DNA of 64,000 nucleotides from Clostridiaceae bacterium. GTDB lineage: Bacteria > Bacillota > Clostridia > Peptostreptococcales > Natronincolaceae. Where the stretch lies: positions 18,330 through 82,329 of the forward strand of contig JAFIFG010000011.1 in the NCBI GenBank assembly GCA_020832135.1. The letters are read 5' to 3'. The notes beneath the pieces were generated by a model, which was not told the origin of the DNA, ran no database searches, and was given only the letters and a program-made list of their open reading frames with translations. The position numbers were made by a program, and so were the translations under genes. This document shows, in pieces, positions 61,601 through 64,000 of the stretch. The stretch's first letter is position 1. Every line of letters begins with the position of its first letter.

Positions 61601-62112
61601 TGCAACAGGATTTAATACAAAGAGTTTTAGAGGCTAAAGAAGAACGGGCCACTTATCAAAAACAGTTGATAGCTCAACATCAATTACCCTTGGTTTCTCT
61701 AACCCTAAATCTACCAGGTGGATATTTTCAATATAGTCATTGGGAAGAGGTTATGAAAAAGGCAATAGAGGCTACTGATGATGTTTTTGATAAAGATGTA
61801 ATCCTTAAAGACACCAGGGTAGGAAAATGGGGTCCAGAAGGATTCTGGGTTATCATGTTACCTATTGCAGAAGTAAAGAAAAAAACTATAGTGATAGAAG
61901 AGCATCATCCCTTAGGTAGGTTATTTGATGTTGATGTAATCAGTTTAGATGGGAATTCTATATCAAGAAGGGATTTTGATATAGAAGGAAGAAAATGTAT
62001 AGTCTGTAATAATAGTGCTGTAGACTGTTATGTAGGGAAAAGACATACAGGAGAAGAACTAAAGTCAAAGATAGATGAAATTATTAATAAGGGACTGAAG
62101 GCTGGATGTTAG
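61600..62112 (+). CDS. citX: CitX, apo-citrate lyase phosphoribosyl-dephospho-CoA transferase
   Basis: 170-residue enzyme that attaches the prosthetic group to Ser14 of CitD. Family pattern: VLEAKEERATYQKQLI near the start, LTLNLPGGYF, and late RRDFDIEGRKCIVCN, with an expected cysteine pair. It overlaps both neighbours (TAATG with citF; seven bases with citG), so translation is coupled. Confidence 0.92.
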   Translation: MQQDLIQRVLEAKEERATYQKQLIAQHQLPLVSLTLNLPGGYFQYSHWEEVMKKAIEATDDVFDKDVILKDTRVGKWGPEGFWVIMLPIAEVKKKTIVIEEHHPLGRLFDVDVISLDGNSISRRDFDIEGRKCIVCNNSAVDCYVGKRHTGEELKSKIDEIINKGLKAGC

Positions 62113-63005
62113 AAAATAACTCTATGAAAATATCAAAGGATGCTATAAAAATTGGACAGGCCATGACGGCTGGAGTTTTACTGGAGGTATCTTGTCATCC
62201 ATCCCCAGGTCTTGTAAGCCCTTATTCAATGGGGGCCCACAAAGATATGAATTTTATGAGCTTTTTATTAAGTACTTCTGCAATTTCTCCATATTTTTCT
62301 CTATTTGCCCAAATGGGTATAGATTGGGATAGAAAAGAATCTTTATTGGGGAATTTAAGACCTATAGGAAAAGAAGCTGAAGAAGAACTTTTACAAATAA
62401 CAGGTGGAGTCAACACCCAAAGAGGTATTTTGTTCCTAGGTGGTATTATTGCAGCAGCCAGTGGTGTTGCTATAAAGGATGACAAAGTAAATATTTATGA
62501 AATAAGCAAAAATGTTGCTGAAATATGTAAAGGTATTGTAGAGACAGAACTAAAAACTTTAAAAAGCCATCCTAAGAATACCAATGGTGAAAAACTATTT
62601 TTACATCAGGGTATAACAGGAATACGAGGAGAAGTAGAGGAGGGACTTCCTTCCATTACGGAAATTGCCTATCCTCAATTTGTAAGGGCAATAGATTCAC
62701 AGGTGGGATTGAAGGATGCTATGGTAGATACTTTACTACATTTAATGGCACTTGTTGAAGATACCACAGTTTTATCCCGTTTAGGTATAGAGGGGTTAAG
62801 AAAAACCCACATAGCATCTAAGGAAGTTATAAAAAAGGGTTCCGTATATACAAAAGACGGAAAAAGGGCTCTAGAGGATTTAAACAAATACTTTATTGGA
62901 GAAAATATTAGTCCAGGAGGCTGTGCAGATCTTTTGGCGGTAACAGTGGGTATATATATTTTAGAAGGAAATGAAATTAGTTTAAAAAATATATTAAAAG
63001 TATAA
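62106..63005 (+). CDS. citG: CitG, triphosphoribosyl-dephospho-CoA synthase
   Basis: 299-residue enzyme that makes the CoA-derived precursor of the citrate lyase prosthetic group. The conserved motifs are LLEVSCHPSPGLVSPYSMGAH near residue 30, the GGVNTQRGILFLGG block (about 98-111) and LFLHQGITGIRGEVEEGLP. An end motif SPGGCADLLAVT is also typical. It is the last of citDEFXG and is not fused with CitX, unlike in some enterobacteria. Confidence 0.94.
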   Translation: MLENNSMKISKDAIKIGQAMTAGVLLEVSCHPSPGLVSPYSMGAHKDMNFMSFLLSTSAISPYFSLFAQMGIDWDRKESLLGNLRPIGKEAEEELLQITGGVNTQRGILFLGGIIAAASGVAIKDDKVNIYEISKNVAEICKGIVETELKTLKSHPKNTNGEKLFLHQGITGIRGEVEEGLPSITEIAYPQFVRAIDSQVGLKDAMVDTLLHLMALVEDTTVLSRLGIEGLRKTHIASKEVIKKGSVYTKDGKRALEDLNKYFIGENISPGGCADLLAVTVGIYILEGNEISLKNILKV

Positions 63006-63148
63006 AAATAACATATATCAATATAATAATCGATTGAATAGAGGTGCATGAAAGCATCTCTTTTAAGTTTTTGCAGGAATATCTATATATAATGCAGTAT
63101 TAATTAAAAGAAACAATTTATTTAATTTTCTTGAAATGGAGGATTCCT

Positions 63149-64000
63149 ATGAAGGTATTTGATGCACATTCTGATATTCTAACGGATGTATTTAATAAAA
63201 GAGAAGATGGTGAAAAAGATATATTGAGAAAATATCATTTAGATAAGCTGAAGGAAGGAGGGGTTTTTGCAACAGTTTTTGCCATATGGCATGACCCTGA
63301 ATACAGTGGAGATAGTAACAAAAGAGTTTTTGATATTTTAAAATATTGGTCTGAAGAAGTGAAGGAAGTAGAAGACGCAGTTGTACAAATTAAAAAATAT
63401 GAAGAAATTGCTAAGGCAGAGGAGGAAAGAAAGTTAGCAGTCATATTAGCCATGGAAAGTATGGCTCCAGTAGATAAAGATTTAGATGACCTATATAGAC
63501 TACATCAATATGGAATTAGGTGCGGTAGTTTAACATGGAATGAAGAAAATCTTTTAGCAACAGGAGCTGCAGGAGACAGCAACAGAGGTTTAACAAAAAG
63601 AGGCATAGAGGCTATAAAGATTATGGAGAAATTAGGGATATTGCTAGACATTTCCCATTTAAATGAAAAAAGCTTTTGGGATGCAATGAATAACTGTAGT
63701 AAACCTGTTATAGCATCTCACTCCAATGTATATAGTTTATGTAATCATGTAAGGAATTTAAAGGATAAACAAATCAAAGCTATTCAAGAAAGTGGAGGGG
63801 TTATTGGTATTAACAGTTGCACAGCATTTGTAGATAGAGAGGAACCTACCGTAGAAAAGCTATCTCATCACATAGATGTTATTGTGGATATGGTGGGGAT
63901 AGACCATATTGGACTTGGCCTTGATTTTTGTGATTTTTTACGATCTGAGACTTTAGGGATTCAAGACCAAGAGTACAAAGAAATAAAGGATATGCCTAAT
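63149..64000 (+). CDS. Membrane dipeptidase (M19 family), partial
   Basis: The first 284 codons of a zinc dipeptidase are present; the window ends before the stop. Metal ligands are seen in FDAHSDIL (His-x-Asp), the bridging Glu in LAMESM, His in DISHLNEKSFWD, and SHSN; GIDHIGLGLDFCDF is a further family block. M19 enzymes split dipeptides and can accept D-amino acids or lactams. ATG 63149 has GGAGGA upstream. It follows citG after 143 bases; a functional link is not evident. Confidence 0.9.
   Translation, partial: MKVFDAHSDILTDVFNKREDGEKDILRKYHLDKLKEGGVFATVFAIWHDPEYSGDSNKRVFDILKYWSEEVKEVEDAVVQIKKYEEIAKAEEERKLAVILAMESMAPVDKDLDDLYRLHQYGIRCGSLTWNEENLLATGAAGDSNRGLTKRGIEAIKIMEKLGILLDISHLNEKSFWDAMNNCSKPVIASHSNVYSLCNHVRNLKDKQIKAIQESGGVIGINSCTAFVDREEPTVEKLSHHIDVIVDMVGIDHIGLGLDFCDFLRSETLGIQDQEYKEIKDMPN

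Overview
The window looks like a chromosomal segment of a low-GC, strictly anaerobic, spore-forming clostridium. An Alkaliphilus/Natronincola-like member of Clostridia is my guess, not a proven assignment. Pointers are the very AT-rich sequence with strong GGAGG ribosome binding sites, a SufCBDSU iron-sulfur operon, tRNA-dependent amidation (GatCAB), SigI/RsgI, rubrerythrin, a double-cubane-cluster reductase homologue, a remnant of a spore-type GH18 enzyme, fermentative citrate lyase genes, Na+-linked transporters and in-frame UGA codons that look like selenocysteine. No rRNA, tRNA, CRISPR array or insertion sequence was seen.

Layout. 1-1.7 kb: glycine betaine/proline ABC transporter (permease cut by the window edge). 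2.2-4.1 kb: a SurA-like lipoprotein, a prolyl-tRNA editing protein, and a broken GH18 remnant. 4.2-9.2 kb: sufCBDSU on the minus strand. 9.6-14.1 kb: a membrane-anchored lysozyme-fold protein, then gatCAB. 14.2-18.5 kb: a nitrilase and a GNAT protein transcribed divergently, a small exported coiled-coil protein, an NhaC-type antiporter and uracil-DNA glycosylase. 18.6-23.4 kb: sigI-rsgI with an exported repeat protein behind a SigI-like promoter, a 45-residue protein and an M29 aminopeptidase.

23.5-35.4 kb is the accessory heart of the window. An ArsR-type regulator with a CCC tail is followed, behind a palindromic operator, by a run of tightly packed genes: thioredoxin-like protein, CxC permease, lipoprotein ending in Cys-Cys, Cys-containing substrate-binding protein, a MerB-like organomercurial-lyase homologue with an in-frame UGA (28291-28293), a second binding-type protein, an ABC permease with an in-frame UGA (29854-29856) followed by a SECIS-like hairpin, an ABC ATPase, and a frameshifted DsrE-like gene. 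This matches what I remember as the Sao (selenocysteine-assisted organometal) cassette. Conventional gene calling truncates both UGA genes. A double-cubane reductase homologue and a second NitT/TauT-type ABC transporter, again with a Cys-Cys binding protein, follow on the same strand.

35.6-47.1 kb: an M20 peptidase that probably starts at ATT, a GntR(YtrA)-ABC operon with a palindromic operator, a two-component system followed by two lipoproteins, an ECF sigma/anti-sigma/membrane-protein operon and a YhdH-type oxidoreductase. 47.2-55 kb: a PflX-like radical SAM protein, a YgjV-GNAT fusion, rubrerythrin, LarE with an aminotransferase, and an HtrA-like protease with a large exported protein. 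55.2-63 kb: citrate fermentation genes (citC, GntR regulator, 2HCT citrate carrier, citDEFXG) with three copies of one palindromic operator. An M19 dipeptidase runs off the right edge.
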